Source: Cryobacterium sp. MP_M3
Lineage (GTDB): Bacteria; Actinomycetota; Actinomycetes; Actinomycetales; Microbacteriaceae
Assembly (NCBI RefSeq): GCF_015752155.1
Contig: NZ_JADOVI010000011.1
Location: 1 to 64,000, forward strand
DNA: 64,000 bases
Direction: 5' to 3'
The position numbers and the translations under genes are program-made. This document shows, in pieces, positions 32,945 through 43,700 of the stretch (position 1 is its first letter; each line of letters begins with the position of its first letter). The notes under the pieces were generated by a model. The model was not told where the DNA came from. It did no database searches and saw only the letters and a list, made by a program, of their open reading frames with translations.

Positions 32945-32964
32945 GCCGGGCCAGCAGGCCCGGC
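32945..32964. terminator. GC-rich hairpin between peptidase and beta-lactamase-like gene
   Basis: GCCGGGCC, loop AGCA, GGCCCGGC: an 8-bp perfect stem 47 bases after the peptidase stop and 21 bases before the next start. No T-run follows, so it may be a weak terminator or an mRNA element. Confidence 0.4.
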
Positions 32965-32985
32965 GCACGGAAGGACCCGCATCCG

Positions 32986-33894
32986 GTGGTCAAGCCATCC
33001 CAGGACTCAGAGCGACGGTCCCGCCACGCCTCTGCGCCACAGGGGAAGCACGGCGGGGCGGGGGCGAACGCCAACTTCGGCCGCGGCTTCCAGGCCCTGG
33101 GTGACCTCGCCGCGCACGGGGTGCAGGTGTCGGCGCGCGCCACCGACCTGACCACCGGCCGGGTGCTGTTCTCCGTCGACGACCATGTCGTGATGCCCAC
33201 CGCCGGGATCGGCACCGTGCTCCTCCTGATCGAGGTCGCGGCCCGGCTGCGCGAGGCTGACTTCGGCGCCTACACGATCCTCGACCGCACTCCGCTCGAC
33301 TCGGTCGGCGGCTCGGGCATCTGGCAGCACCTGCAGGCTCCGTCGCTGCCGGTGGCCGACCTCGCCGCCCTGATCGGTGCCACCGGCGACAACCTGGCCG
33401 CCAACGTGCTCATCCGGGCGGTCGGCCTGGATGCCGTGCGCGCCCGCACCGAACAGCTCGGCCTCTCCCGCACGGCCCTGCTCGACCTCGTGCGCGACGA
33501 ACGCGGGCCCGACCACGCGCCGCAGCTCTCGGTCGGCAGCGCCAAGGACCTCACCTGGCTGTTCACGGCGCTCGCCCGCGGCGAGATCGTCGACGCCGCT
33601 GCCAGCGAACGGGTGATCGGCTGGCTCTCCCTGGGCAGCGACCTGTCCATGGTGGCCAGCGCCTTCGGCTTCGACCCGCTCGCCCACCGCCAGGGCGACC
33701 ACGGCATGCTGCTGGTCAACAAGACGGGCGCGAGTGCCGGCGTGCGCAGCGAGGTCGGCATCCTCCGGGGTCCGCGGGCCGGCGTCACCTACGCGGTGTC
33801 GATGTCGTTCGCCGACACGGCACTCTCGGCCAGGCTCGCCGTGCTCGACGGGATGCGCGCGGTCGGCATGGACCTGCTCGAATACGTGCACTGA
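32986..33894 (+). CDS. class A beta-lactamase-fold protein, probably without serine hydrolase activity
   Basis: A 302-residue protein with the class A beta-lactamase fold and no signal peptide. The position of the Ser-x-x-Lys motif (VVMPTAGIGTVLLL, residues ~74-77) reads Gly-Ile-Gly-Thr, so both the nucleophile and the general base are absent. The second motif is present as TGDNLAANVLI (GDN in place of SDN) and the third as LVNKTGASAG (KTG, ~residue 246). Active actinobacterial relatives usually have a Ser and Lys here. It is likely a binding or regulatory protein rather than an antibiotic-degrading enzyme. GTG 32986 has AAGGA ten bases upstream. Confidence 0.78.
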   Translation: MVKPSQDSERRSRHASAPQGKHGGAGANANFGRGFQALGDLAAHGVQVSARATDLTTGRVLFSVDDHVVMPTAGIGTVLLLIEVAARLREADFGAYTILDRTPLDSVGGSGIWQHLQAPSLPVADLAALIGATGDNLAANVLIRAVGLDAVRARTEQLGLSRTALLDLVRDERGPDHAPQLSVGSAKDLTWLFTALARGEIVDAAASERVIGWLSLGSDLSMVASAFGFDPLAHRQGDHGMLLVNKTGASAGVRSEVGILRGPRAGVTYAVSMSFADTALSARLAVLDGMRAVGMDLLEYVH

Positions 33895-34019
33895 CCGGCT
33901 GAAGTCCACGGGCGCCCCTGCCCGGTCGCGGCGCGTCCCGCCCGGCCTTGACAGGCATCCGCGCCCCGCCCTAGTCTCCGCAGTACAGGCTTTGGCAGGT
34001 TCGACGAGAGGACCTTCGC

Positions 34020-35534
34020 ATGTCCATCCCACCCCTGATCGACGCGGAAGGCCGGGCCGCGGGCTCGGCCCTGGAGATCGAGCTGAACGGCATCAACGCG
34101 ATCCATTCGAGCGAGCACAAGGGGCACCCCCGGGACCTCTTCTGGCCGTGGTTCGCCGCCAACGTCTCGGTGCTCGGCATCAGCTACGGCTCGTTCCTGC
34201 TGGGCTTCGGCATCTCCCTGTGGCAGGCGAGCATCGTGGGGCTCGTCGGCATCATCGTCTCGTTCCTGTTCTGCGGTTTCATCGCACTCTCCGGCAAGCG
34301 TGGCCACGCCCCGACGATGACGCTCAGCCGGGCCGCCTTCGGCATCAACGGCAACCGGGTGCCGTCGGCGCTGTCCTGGCTGCTCACCGTGGGCTGGGAG
34401 ACCGTGCTCGCCTCCCTCGCCGTGCTCGCCACGGCGACCGTGTTCACCGAGCTCGGTTGGGAGGGCGGCAGCCTGACCAAGGTCGTCGCGCTCGTGGTCG
34501 TGGCGGCGCTGATCGTCGTCGGCGGGGTGCTCGGCTTCGACTTCATCATGAAGCTGCAGAAGTGGATCACGATCATCACCGGAATCCTCACGGTGGTGTA
34601 CGTCATCCTCGTCGCCGACCAGATCAACTTCGACACGCTCGCAGCGATCCCCGGTGGCGGCACCCCGCAGGTGATCGGCGCCCTCGTGTTCATGATGACG
34701 GGCTTCGGACTCGGCTGGGTCAACGCGGCGGCCGACTACTCCCGCTACCTGCCCCGGTCGGCTTCGAGCACCGGGGTCGTCGCCTGGACCACTTTCGGCG
34801 CGTCGCTGGCGCCGATCATCCTGCTGCTGTTCGGGCTGCTCCTGGCCGGTTCCTCCGCCGAGCTCAGCAGCGCGATCGCGGTCGACCCGATCGGCGCCCT
34901 CACCACGATCCTCCCGATCTGGTTCCTCATCCCCTTCGCCCTGGTGGCTGTGCTCGGCCTGGTCGGCGGCGCCGTGCTCGACATCTACTCCTCCGGCCTG
35001 GCCCTGCTCACCGCCGGCGTCAGGGTGCCCCGGTTCGTGGCCGCGGGCATCGACGGCGTGCTGATGGTGCTCGGTGCGGTCTACGTGGTCTTTTTCGCGG
35101 GCAGCTTCCTCGGCCCGTTCCAGGGCTTCCTGATCACCCTCGGCGTGCCCGTCGCGGCGTGGTGCGGCATCTTCATGGCCGACATCCTCCTTCGCAAGAA
35201 GAGCTACGCGGTGAAGGAACTGTTCGACCCGGCCGGGCGCTACGGCAGCGTGCGGGTGCTCTCGATCGTGCTGATCGCGGTCGGGTCCATCGTCGGCTGG
35301 GGCATGGTCACCAACGGCTCCGCCGACTGGCTCGCCTGGCAGGGCTACCTGCTCGACCCGTTCGGGCTCGGCGGCCGTGCCGGGGAGTGGGCCTATGCCA
35401 ACCTCGGCGTGCTGGCCGCGCTGGTGATCGGCTTCGGCGGCACCCTGCTCCTCGGGCGCGGAACCGTCAGGGCGCAGGAAGCCCTGCCGGTCCCCGGCGA
35501 GGACCAGGCGGCCGAGGAGCTCCTGCCGGCATGA
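34020..35534 (+). CDS. NCS1 family permease (cytosine/purine/hydantoin type)
   Basis: A 504-residue, twelve-helix transporter of the nucleobase:cation symporter-1 family. Family marks are FWPWFAANVSVLGISYGSFL near the start, TLSRAAFGINGNRVPSALSW, and GWVNAAADYSRYLPR in helix 6. Substrates of the family are cytosine, purines, allantoin, hydantoin and pyridoxine. The next gene, an isochorismatase-type hydrolase overlapping by four bases, suggests import of a ureide or nicotinamide-like compound that is then hydrolysed. ATG 34020 has GAGAGGA upstream. Confidence 0.88.
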   Translation: MSIPPLIDAEGRAAGSALEIELNGINAIHSSEHKGHPRDLFWPWFAANVSVLGISYGSFLLGFGISLWQASIVGLVGIIVSFLFCGFIALSGKRGHAPTMTLSRAAFGINGNRVPSALSWLLTVGWETVLASLAVLATATVFTELGWEGGSLTKVVALVVVAALIVVGGVLGFDFIMKLQKWITIITGILTVVYVILVADQINFDTLAAIPGGGTPQVIGALVFMMTGFGLGWVNAAADYSRYLPRSASSTGVVAWTTFGASLAPIILLLFGLLLAGSSAELSSAIAVDPIGALTTILPIWFLIPFALVAVLGLVGGAVLDIYSSGLALLTAGVRVPRFVAAGIDGVLMVLGAVYVVFFAGSFLGPFQGFLITLGVPVAAWCGIFMADILLRKKSYAVKELFDPAGRYGSVRVLSIVLIAVGSIVGWGMVTNGSADWLAWQGYLLDPFGLGGRAGEWAYANLGVLAALVIGFGGTLLLGRGTVRAQEALPVPGEDQAAEELLPA

Positions 35535-36136
35535 GCTCCGCACCGGAGGGTTCCCCGGGCAGACCCGCCGCCGGAGTGGACGGCGGTTCGTGGCTCGTCC
35601 TGGTCGACCTGCAGCGCATCTTCGGCGAACCGGGCAGCGACTGGTTCACGCCACGCTTCGCCGAGGCCGTGGCGGGCGCCGCCCGGCTCCGGCCCGCGTT
35701 CGGCCAGCGGGTCGCCCTGACCAGGTTCCTCGCGCCCGAGAAGCCCGCGGGAGCCTGGATCCCCTACTACCAGGACTGGCCGTTCGCGCTCGACCCCGCG
35801 AACCGTGCGCTCTACGACCTCGTGCCCGATATCCCGCCGCTGGACGCCCGGCTCATCGACCGGCCCACCTTCGGCAAGTGGAGCGCCGAGACCCGTGCGG
35901 CCCTCGACGACCCCCGCGAGATCGTGCTCGCGGGCGTCTCCACCGATTGCTGCGTGATCTCCACGGCGTTGGCCGCGGCCGACGACGGCGTGCGGGTGCG
36001 GGTGGTGGCGGATGCCTGTGCCGGCCTCAGCGACGTCGACCACCAGCGCGCGCTCGACGTGATGGCCCTCTACGCCCCGCTGATCAGCATCACTTCCGTC
36101 GACGAGATCCTCGCCGAACGCGCCACCATCGGCTGA
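35531..36136 (+). CDS. isochorismatase-like cysteine hydrolase
   Basis: A 201-residue member of the isochorismatase/nicotinamidase family. The catalytic triad is visible as Asp in LVLVDLQRIFG (residue ~26), Lys in RPTFGKWSAET and Cys in LAGVSTDCCVISTALAA. The cis-peptide GVSTDCC segment is intact. Substrates of the family include nicotinamide, N-carbamoyl compounds and isochorismate. Coupling to the NCS1 permease (ATGA overlap) favours an imported amide or ureide. The stop codon TGA is the first part of the (GCTGA)8 array. Confidence 0.85.
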   Translation: MSSAPEGSPGRPAAGVDGGSWLVLVDLQRIFGEPGSDWFTPRFAEAVAGAARLRPAFGQRVALTRFLAPEKPAGAWIPYYQDWPFALDPANRALYDLVPDIPPLDARLIDRPTFGKWSAETRAALDDPREIVLAGVSTDCCVISTALAAADDGVRVRVVADACAGLSDVDHQRALDVMALYAPLISITSVDEILAERATIG

Positions 36137-36173
36137 GCTGAGCTGAGCTGAGCTGAGCTGAGCTGAGCTGAGC
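36132..36173 (+). repeat. (GCTGA)8 pentanucleotide array at a stop codon
   Basis: Eight copies of GCTGA plus two bases, beginning inside the last codons of the hydrolase gene so that its TGA stop is the first repeat. Read forward, the array carries TGA in all three frames every 15 bases. Confidence 0.9.
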
Positions 36174-36188
36174 CGGGGCCGGGCGCAC

Positions 36189-36219
36189 GGATGCCTCCCC
36201 GGCCGGCGGGGAGGCATCC
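36189..36219. terminator. hairpin terminator between convergent genes
   Basis: GGATGCCTCCCC and GGGGAGGCATCC form a perfect 12-bp stem with a seven-base loop, between the hydrolase gene (+) and the small CstA partner gene (-). No T-run is present, as is common in this phylum. Confidence 0.7.
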
Positions 36220-36260
36220 GTTCGAGGCCCGTTTCCGGGCCAGGGGTCAGGCGTGCCGGT

Positions 36261-36475
36261 TCAGCAGCACCGTCCCTGCGGGTTGGTGTCCTGGCGGTCG
36301 GTCTGGTCGCGCCAGAACTCGCGCTCGGTCATCACCGGGGGAGCCTCGCCCTCGCCGGACCGGTGCCGGGACTCGTGGTGGGCCTTGTACTTGTCGTAGG
36401 CGTCTTCCCCCATGACACCCTTGACGAACCAGGCCAGGTCCCGCGCACCCTTCTTCAGGAGCTCGACGGTGTTCA

Positions 36476-36476
<1 letters not shown>
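36261..36476 (-). CDS. YbdD/YjiX family small protein (CstA partner)
   Basis: A 71-residue protein of the YbdD/YjiX (DUF466) family. Its body LAWFVKGVMGEDAYDKYKAH and the later MTEREFWRDQTDRQDTNPQGRCC are typical, including the C-terminal Cys pair. Genes of this family almost always follow cstA or btsT, and this one does, with its ATG overlapping the cstA stop by one base (TGATG). In enterobacteria the homologues are needed for pyruvate uptake by the partner carrier; a small subunit or assembly role is inferred. Confidence 0.9.
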
Positions 36477-38758
<2,282 letters not shown>

Positions 38759-38915
38759 GATCTCTCCTTTGAGGTACCGCAAAGAATGCGGGATTCCTTA
38801 GCAAGGCTAACAGCGTGGCGGCGGAACGGAGGCAAACGCCTAAAATAGGCTCAGCGCCCGTTGGGTTCCCGCCCGCTCGCGACACACTTTCCCACCCTCG
38901 ACCATTGGAGCCACC

Positions 38916-40301
38916 GTGGCCGCCCCCACCCGCCTCGATTCCGTCATCGCCCTCGCCCGCCACCGCGGGTTCGTCTTTCAGGCCGGTGAAATCTACGGCG
39001 GATCCCGCTCCGCGTGGGACTACGGGCCGCTCGGGGTGGAGCTCAAGGAGAACATCAAGAAGCAGTGGTGGCGGTTCATGGTCAACAGCCGCGAGGATGT
39101 GGTGGGCCTGGACTCCTCGGTGATCCTGCCCCGCAAGGTCTGGGAGGCATCCGGCCACGTCGAGGTCTTCAGCGACCCGCTGGTCGAGTGCACGAGCTGC
39201 CACAAGCGCTTCCGGGCCGACCACCTCGAGGAGGAATTCGAAGAGAAGAAGGGCCGCCCGCCCGAGGGCGGCATCGACGGCATCCCGTGCCCGAACTGCG
39301 GCAACCGGCACATCTGGACCGAACCGCGGGCCTTCTCCGGCCTGCTCAAGACCTACCTCGGCCCGGTCGACGACGAGGCCGGCATGAACTACCTGCGGCC
39401 GGAGACCGCGCAGGGCATCTTCGTGAACTTCGCCAACGTGCTGCAGGCCGCCAGGATGAAGCCGCCGTTCGGCATCGGCCAGATCGGCAAGAGCTTCCGC
39501 AACGAGATCACCCCGGGCAATTTCATCTTCCGCACCCGCGAGTTCGAGCAGATGGAGATGGAGTTCTTCGTCGAGCCCGGCATGGACGAGGAATGGCATC
39601 AGTACTGGATCGACCAGCGGATGGCGTGGTACACCGGCCTCGGCATCGACGCCGACAACCTGCGTTTGTTCGAGCACCCCGCCGAGAAGCTCTCCCACTA
39701 CTCCAAGCGCACCGTGGACATCGAGTACCGCTTCGGTTTCAGCGGCAGTGAATTCGGCGAGCTCGAAGGCGTGGCCAACCGCACCGACTTCGACCTGAAG
39801 ACGCACGCCGCGGCATCCGGCAAGGACCTGTCCTACTTCGACCAGACCAAGAACGAACGCTGGGTTCCCTACGTGATCGAGCCGGCCGCCGGCCTGACCC
39901 GTTCGCTGATGGCGTTCCTGGTCGACGCGTACCACGAGGAAGAGGTGCCGAACGCGAAGGGCGGGGTCGACAAGCGCACCGTGCTGAAGCTCGACCGGCG
40001 CCTGGCGCCGATCAAGGTCGCCGTGCTGCCGTTGTCCCGCAACGAGGCGCTCTCGCCGATGGCCAAGGCGCTCGCCGCGCGCCTCCGCGAGTCGTGGAAC
40101 GTGGACTTCGACGACGCCGGCGCGATCGGCCGCCGCTACCGTCGCCAGGATGAGATCGGCACGCCGTACTGCGTCACGGTCGACTTCGACTCGCTCGAGG
40201 ACCAGGCCGTCACCGTGCGCGACCGCGACACCATGGCGCAGGAGCGCGTGCCGCTGGACAAGCTCGACGCCTACCTCGCCGAGCGCCTCCGCGGCGCGTA
40301 G
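38916..40301 (+). CDS. glyQS: glycyl-tRNA synthetase (alpha2 type)
   Basis: A 461-residue class II synthetase that charges tRNA-Gly. Marks: opening [20 protein letters not shown] with DYGPLGVEL, motif 2 [20 protein letters not shown], and motif 3 near [10 protein letters not shown]. Two Cys pairs (CTSCHKRF at ~92 and CPNCGNRH at ~124) form the zinc-knuckle-like insertion usual in this type. GTG 38916 is the start, with TTGGAG upstream. No T-box leader was seen. It is followed by a 12-bp tandem array and an inverted repeat rather than a clear terminator. Confidence 0.97.
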   Translation: MAAPTRLDSVIALARHRGFVFQAGEIYGGSRSAWDYGPLGVELKENIKKQWWRFMVNSREDVVGLDSSVILPRKVWEASGHVEVFSDPLVECTSCHKRFRADHLEEEFEEKKGRPPEGGIDGIPCPNCGNRHIWTEPRAFSGLLKTYLGPVDDEAGMNYLRPETAQGIFVNFANVLQAARMKPPFGIGQIGKSFRNEITPGNFIFRTREFEQMEMEFFVEPGMDEEWHQYWIDQRMAWYTGLGIDADNLRLFEHPAEKLSHYSKRTVDIEYRFGFSGSEFGELEGVANRTDFDLKTHAAASGKDLSYFDQTKNERWVPYVIEPAAGLTRSLMAFLVDAYHEEEVPNAKGGVDKRTVLKLDRRLAPIKVAVLPLSRNEALSPMAKALAARLRESWNVDFDDAGAIGRRYRRQDEIGTPYCVTVDFDSLEDQAVTVRDRDTMAQERVPLDKLDAYLAERLRGA

Positions 40302-40314
40302 CCCGGGCCGGGGC

Positions 40315-40367
40315 CCGCGGCTCAGCCGCGGGCTCAGCCGCGGGCTCAGCCGCGGGCTCAGTCGCGG
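40315..40367 (+). repeat. 12-bp tandem array after glyQS
   Basis: CCGCGGGCTCAG repeated three full times with degenerate copies at each end. Neighbouring units can pair (GCCGCGGGC with GCCCGCGGC), so the array may fold into alternative hairpins and serve as the glyQS terminator. Confidence 0.8.
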
Positions 40368-40404
40368 AGAAAGCACCGTCCGCGGAGAAAGCACCTTCGC
40401 CAGG

Positions 40405-40501
40405 TGTCGAATTCAGGAGAATCCGGCCTCAGGGCACCCGGCGCCCCCGGAACTACGGGGCAGATCGGGCCGGCCCGGCCGGTTTTCCTGAATTGGGGAC
40501 A
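40405..40501. repeat. 97-bp imperfect inverted repeat overlapping ADH 3' end
   Basis: Left arm TGTCGAATTCAGGAGAATCC-GGCC and right arm GGCCGGTTTTCCTGAATTGG-GGACA pair over about 22 of 25 positions around a 48-bp GC-rich centre. The right half supplies the last codons and stop of the alcohol dehydrogenase gene. Confidence 0.75.
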
Positions 40502-41592
40502 CGGCCTGAAGCGAACGCGCGGGGCACGGTGCGGGGCGGGGCGGGGCGCGGGGCGACCTCGATCAGGGTGACGCCGGCCGTGGGCACCGGGTCCGACATC
40601 GCCGCGACGGCGGCCGGCGCCTCGGCGAGGGTGATCCTCCGGCTGATCAGGGTCTCGGGGCGCAACCGGCCCGATTCGACCAGGGCGAGCAGCGCCGGGT
40701 AGTCGGCGGCGGGCATCCCGTGGCTGCCGAGCACCGTCAGCTCCCGGGCGATGACGTCGCCGAGGGGCATCCGCGGGTCCTCCGCCAGCAGGCCGATCTG
40801 CACGTGGCGACCGCGGGCGGCCAGAGAGCGGATGGCGATGGAGACCGTGTTCTCCCGGCCGAGCGCCTCGACGCTGACCTGCACGCCCGCGCTCCCGGCG
40901 GCGGCGCGGATACGGGCGAGAACCACCTCGTCGTCCAGGCCGGAGGAGTCGACCGTGTGCGCGGCTCCGCACCGGACGGCCGCGCCGAGGGCCACCTCGC
41001 TGACGTCCACCGCGATCACCGTCGCGCCCAGGGCGGCGCCGATCATCACCGCGGAGAGCCCCACGCCGCCGCAGCCGATGACGACGAGCGTCTCACCGGC
41101 AGCCAGGCGGGCCTGATGAGCCAGACCGCGATAGGCGGTGGCGAACCGGCAGCCGAGCAGGGCGGCCGCGCCCGCGTCGAGACCGTCCGGCACGGCGATG
41201 AGATTGACGTCGGCGTGGTGCAGCGCGACCAGTTCGGCGTAGGAACCCCAGTGGGTGAAGCCCGGCTGGGTCTGGTTGCGGCAGACCTGGGCGTTTCCCG
41301 CCGCGCAATCCGGGCAGTCCCCACAGGCGCAGACGAACGGAACCGTGACGCGCTGGCCGACCCGGAACCGGCGCACCAGGGGTCCGACCGAGTCGATCAC
41401 CCCGACGAGTTCGTGGCCCGGAACGTGGGGCAGCGCGATTCCGGGGTCGTGCCCCAGCCAGCCGTGCCAGTCGCTGCGGCAGAGGCCGGTCGCCTCCACC
41501 CGCACGACGACGCCCGTCGAGGAGGCGACCGGGTCGGGCACTTCCCGCAGTTCGGGCAACTCGCCGAAGCGGCCGAACCAGACCGCCTTCAT
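40453..41592 (-). CDS. zinc-dependent alcohol dehydrogenase
   Basis: A 379-residue medium-chain dehydrogenase. Catalytic zinc ligands: Cys in EATGLCRSDWHGW (~residue 38) and His-Glu in HVPGHELVGVI. Structural zinc: four Cys in CACGDCPDCAAGNAQVC (~90-105). NAD motif: VVIGCGGVGLSAVMIGAALG. The substrate is unknown; the group includes broad alcohol and (S,S)-butanediol-type enzymes. ATG 41592 overlaps the stop of the GNAT gene (ATGA). The C-terminal tail after TLIEVAPRP is Pro/Arg-rich, and its last ~16 residues lie within the inverted repeat at 40405-40501, so the gene's natural end seems to have been changed. Confidence 0.9.
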   Translation of the reverse strand: MKAVWFGRFGELPELREVPDPVASSTGVVVRVEATGLCRSDWHGWLGHDPGIALPHVPGHELVGVIDSVGPLVRRFRVGQRVTVPFVCACGDCPDCAAGNAQVCRNQTQPGFTHWGSYAELVALHHADVNLIAVPDGLDAGAAALLGCRFATAYRGLAHQARLAAGETLVVIGCGGVGLSAVMIGAALGATVIAVDVSEVALGAAVRCGAAHTVDSSGLDDEVVLARIRAAAGSAGVQVSVEALGRENTVSIAIRSLAARGRHVQIGLLAEDPRMPLGDVIARELTVLGSHGMPAADYPALLALVESGRLRPETLISRRITLAEAPAAVAAMSDPVPTAGVTLIEVAPRPAPPRTVPRAFASGRVPNSGKPAGPARSAP

Positions 41593-42188
41593 CGCGATGC
41601 CGGCCGGTCGCGGGCAAGGATCGCGAACACCTGCAGGTCGGACCACTCGCCCGTGAAGAACTCGTTCTCAACGAAGTGCGCCTCGAGGCGCATCCCCAGC
41701 CGCAGGCACAGGGCGGCGGATGCCTCGTTCCGTGGATCGAGTTCGGCGAACACCCGGTGCGCGCCCAACTCCCCGAACGCGAGGTCGAGCAGGGCGCCGG
41801 CGGCTTCGGTGGCGAGGCCCTGGCCGTGCCAGTCGGGGTGGAAGACCCAGCCGACCGCGACCTGGGCGTGCTCCCGGCTCGTGAGGAACACGCTGAGGTC
41901 GCCGATCACGGGCCCGGGCGCTCCGTCCGCGCCGAGGAGTTCCGCGGCGAGGATGAGAGCGTCGCCGTCCTCGGCCAGCCGGGTGAACCCGGCCCGTGTG
42001 ATGGTGTGCTCCCGCGACTCCTCGGGGCTCCGGACCGGCCACGGCAGGTACCGCACCACGTCGGGCAGGCCCTGGTAGGCGGCGACGTCCTCGGCGTCGG
42101 ACGCGGTCAGCGGGCGGAGCAGCAGGCGCCGGGTTCGGACCGGGTGGGCGTCGAACGGGAACGCGCCGAGCAGCCCCGGTTCACTCAT
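41589..42188 (-). CDS. GNAT family N-acetyltransferase (RimJ/RimL type)
   Basis: A 199-residue acetyltransferase with the opening VRTRRLLLRPLTASDAEDVA, the acetyl-CoA loop WHGQGLATEAAGALLDLAF near residue 120 and the late NEASAALCLRLGMR. The acceptor is not known. It overlaps the alcohol dehydrogenase by four bases and follows hemA by 46 bp on the same strand. Start ATG 42188. Confidence 0.85.
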   Translation of the reverse strand: MSEPGLLGAFPFDAHPVRTRRLLLRPLTASDAEDVAAYQGLPDVVRYLPWPVRSPEESREHTITRAGFTRLAEDGDALILAAELLGADGAPGPVIGDLSVFLTSREHAQVAVGWVFHPDWHGQGLATEAAGALLDLAFGELGAHRVFAELDPRNEASAALCLRLGMRLEAHFVENEFFTGEWSDLQVFAILARDRPASR

Positions 42189-42234
42189 GACGGCCGGCGC
42201 ACGAGGGCGGCCGCCGCGTCACGAGGACGGCCTG

Positions 42235-43629
42235 TCATGAGGCGGTGGGGGCGATCCCGACGTCGTCCGGGGTGGCGGAGACGGCGGGCAGGTCGACCTG
42301 GATGCCGAACATCGCGTCGAGGCCCGTCAGGAACGCGGCTTGCTCGCCGGCTCGCGCGAGTTCCCTGGAGCGCACCATCGGAGTGTGCAGGAGCACGCTG
42401 GCCAGGTGCCGCAGCGCCGCCTCGGTCTGCTCGCTGGAGTCGCTGCGGCGGCGGGCCCGCTCGATCTCCGCGTCCAGGATGCCGAAGATGTGGCTGCGGA
42501 GGGCGACGACGGCCGGGGCGAGGCTCTGCTCCTCGGCGACGGCGGAGAACTTGCGGGCGGCCCGTCCGACGAGGAGGCGCGCGTCGCTGGTGGCATTGAG
42601 CTCTTCGAGCGGGGCGTGGATGCGGATGGTCTCGAGGTCGAGCAGCTCCACCCCGGCCAGCTCGGTCACATCGGGGTCGACGTTGCGCGGCAGGCCGAGG
42701 TCGATGATCAGCCGCTGCGGAGCCTCCGGTGACACGGGGGCCTCTGGAGCGAGCGAAGACCCGGGCGCCTCGCCGACGGGGCAGGGGGTCGCCGGCGGTG
42801 CGGCATCCGCCTGGGCCCCACCCTGGGCGCGCCCGGCCCGGAGCAGTGCGGCAGTGATCACGTGGTGCTCGACGGTCGTGCAGGTGAGGATGAGGTCGGC
42901 GCTCGCGGCCGCCACGGCGAAGTCCGACTCGGCGACCGCGGTGATCTGGTGCGAGGATGCGAACTTGCGGGCGCGGCCCGAGGGGGAGTAAACCCGCACG
43001 TTCTCGGCGCCGAGGTCGCGCAGCGCCGCCAGGGAGGCCCCGGCGTAACGACCGGTTCCGACCAGCAGCACCTGGGTCTCGGTCCAGTCGGGGATGCGGC
43101 TTTCGGCCAGTTCGAGGGCGAGCCGCACGAGCGAGCGGCCGGCGGCTCCGATGCCGGTGCGGTTCTTGATCCCGCGCGAGGTCTGCGACGCGCGCTGGAA
43201 GAGGCGCTCCAGTTCGGGGCTCGTGGTGCCCACCTGCCGGGCCTGTTCGAGTGAGCGCCGCACCTGGCCGGCGATCTCGCCCTCGCCGACGACGACGGAT
43301 TCGAGGCCGCTGGTGACGGCGAAGAGATGTTCGGCCACGGTGTTGCCGTGCACGAGTTCGAGGGTGTCCCGCAGCACCTCGGCGGCCACGCCGGTGCTCG
43401 CGCTGACGCCGTCGATCGCGGCACGCACCGCCGAGAGGGGAGAGGTTCCGGTGGGTTCGTCCAGGTCGAGGTAGGCCTCGAAGCGGTTGCAGGTGGCCAC
43501 GACGACGGCCCCGACCAGGGCCGGGTGGCGCTCCAGGATGCCGGTCGCCGCGTCGTCCGCACCGACAGACAACCGCTCCAGCACGTCGAAGCTGGAGTTC
43601 TTGTGGCTGGCGGACAGGCAGATCAACAC
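42235..43629 (-). CDS. hemA: glutamyl-tRNA reductase
   Basis: A 464-residue enzyme that reduces Glu-tRNA to glutamate-1-semialdehyde, the first committed step of heme synthesis in this organism. The catalytic Cys is in VVVATCNRFEAYL (~residue 47), the helix SLGEGEIAGQV-type segment appears as VVVGEGEIAGQVRRSLEQAR, and the NADPH domain has LLVGTGRYAGASLAAL. The C-terminal dimer domain is shorter than in E. coli and contains a Pro/Ala-rich insertion near residue 285. Start is GTG 43629. It is divergent from hemE and the main heme operon across 71 bp. Confidence 0.95.
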   Translation of the reverse strand: MLICLSASHKNSSFDVLERLSVGADDAATGILERHPALVGAVVVATCNRFEAYLDLDEPTGTSPLSAVRAAIDGVSASTGVAAEVLRDTLELVHGNTVAEHLFAVTSGLESVVVGEGEIAGQVRRSLEQARQVGTTSPELERLFQRASQTSRGIKNRTGIGAAGRSLVRLALELAESRIPDWTETQVLLVGTGRYAGASLAALRDLGAENVRVYSPSGRARKFASSHQITAVAESDFAVAAASADLILTCTTVEHHVITAALLRAGRAQGGAQADAAPPATPCPVGEAPGSSLAPEAPVSPEAPQRLIIDLGLPRNVDPDVTELAGVELLDLETIRIHAPLEELNATSDARLLVGRAARKFSAVAEEQSLAPAVVALRSHIFGILDAEIERARRRSDSSEQTEAALRHLASVLLHTPMVRSRELARAGEQAAFLTGLDAMFGIQVDLPAVSATPDDVGIAPTAS

Positions 43630-43700
43630 CGTTGGAGTCTACTTTGCGATTCTGGGGGTCGAATCGCCCGGGTGTGTGAAGTTTGACAGAATTGAGACAA

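Noticed and set aside
32986-33894. Functional beta-lactamase resistance gene
   Set aside because: The Ser-x-x-Lys site is replaced and no export signal is present, so drug hydrolysis in the usual manner is unlikely.
38759-38915. T-box leader before glycyl-tRNA synthetase
   Set aside because: The 157-bp region shows no specifier hairpin or conserved T-box sequence that I could recognise.
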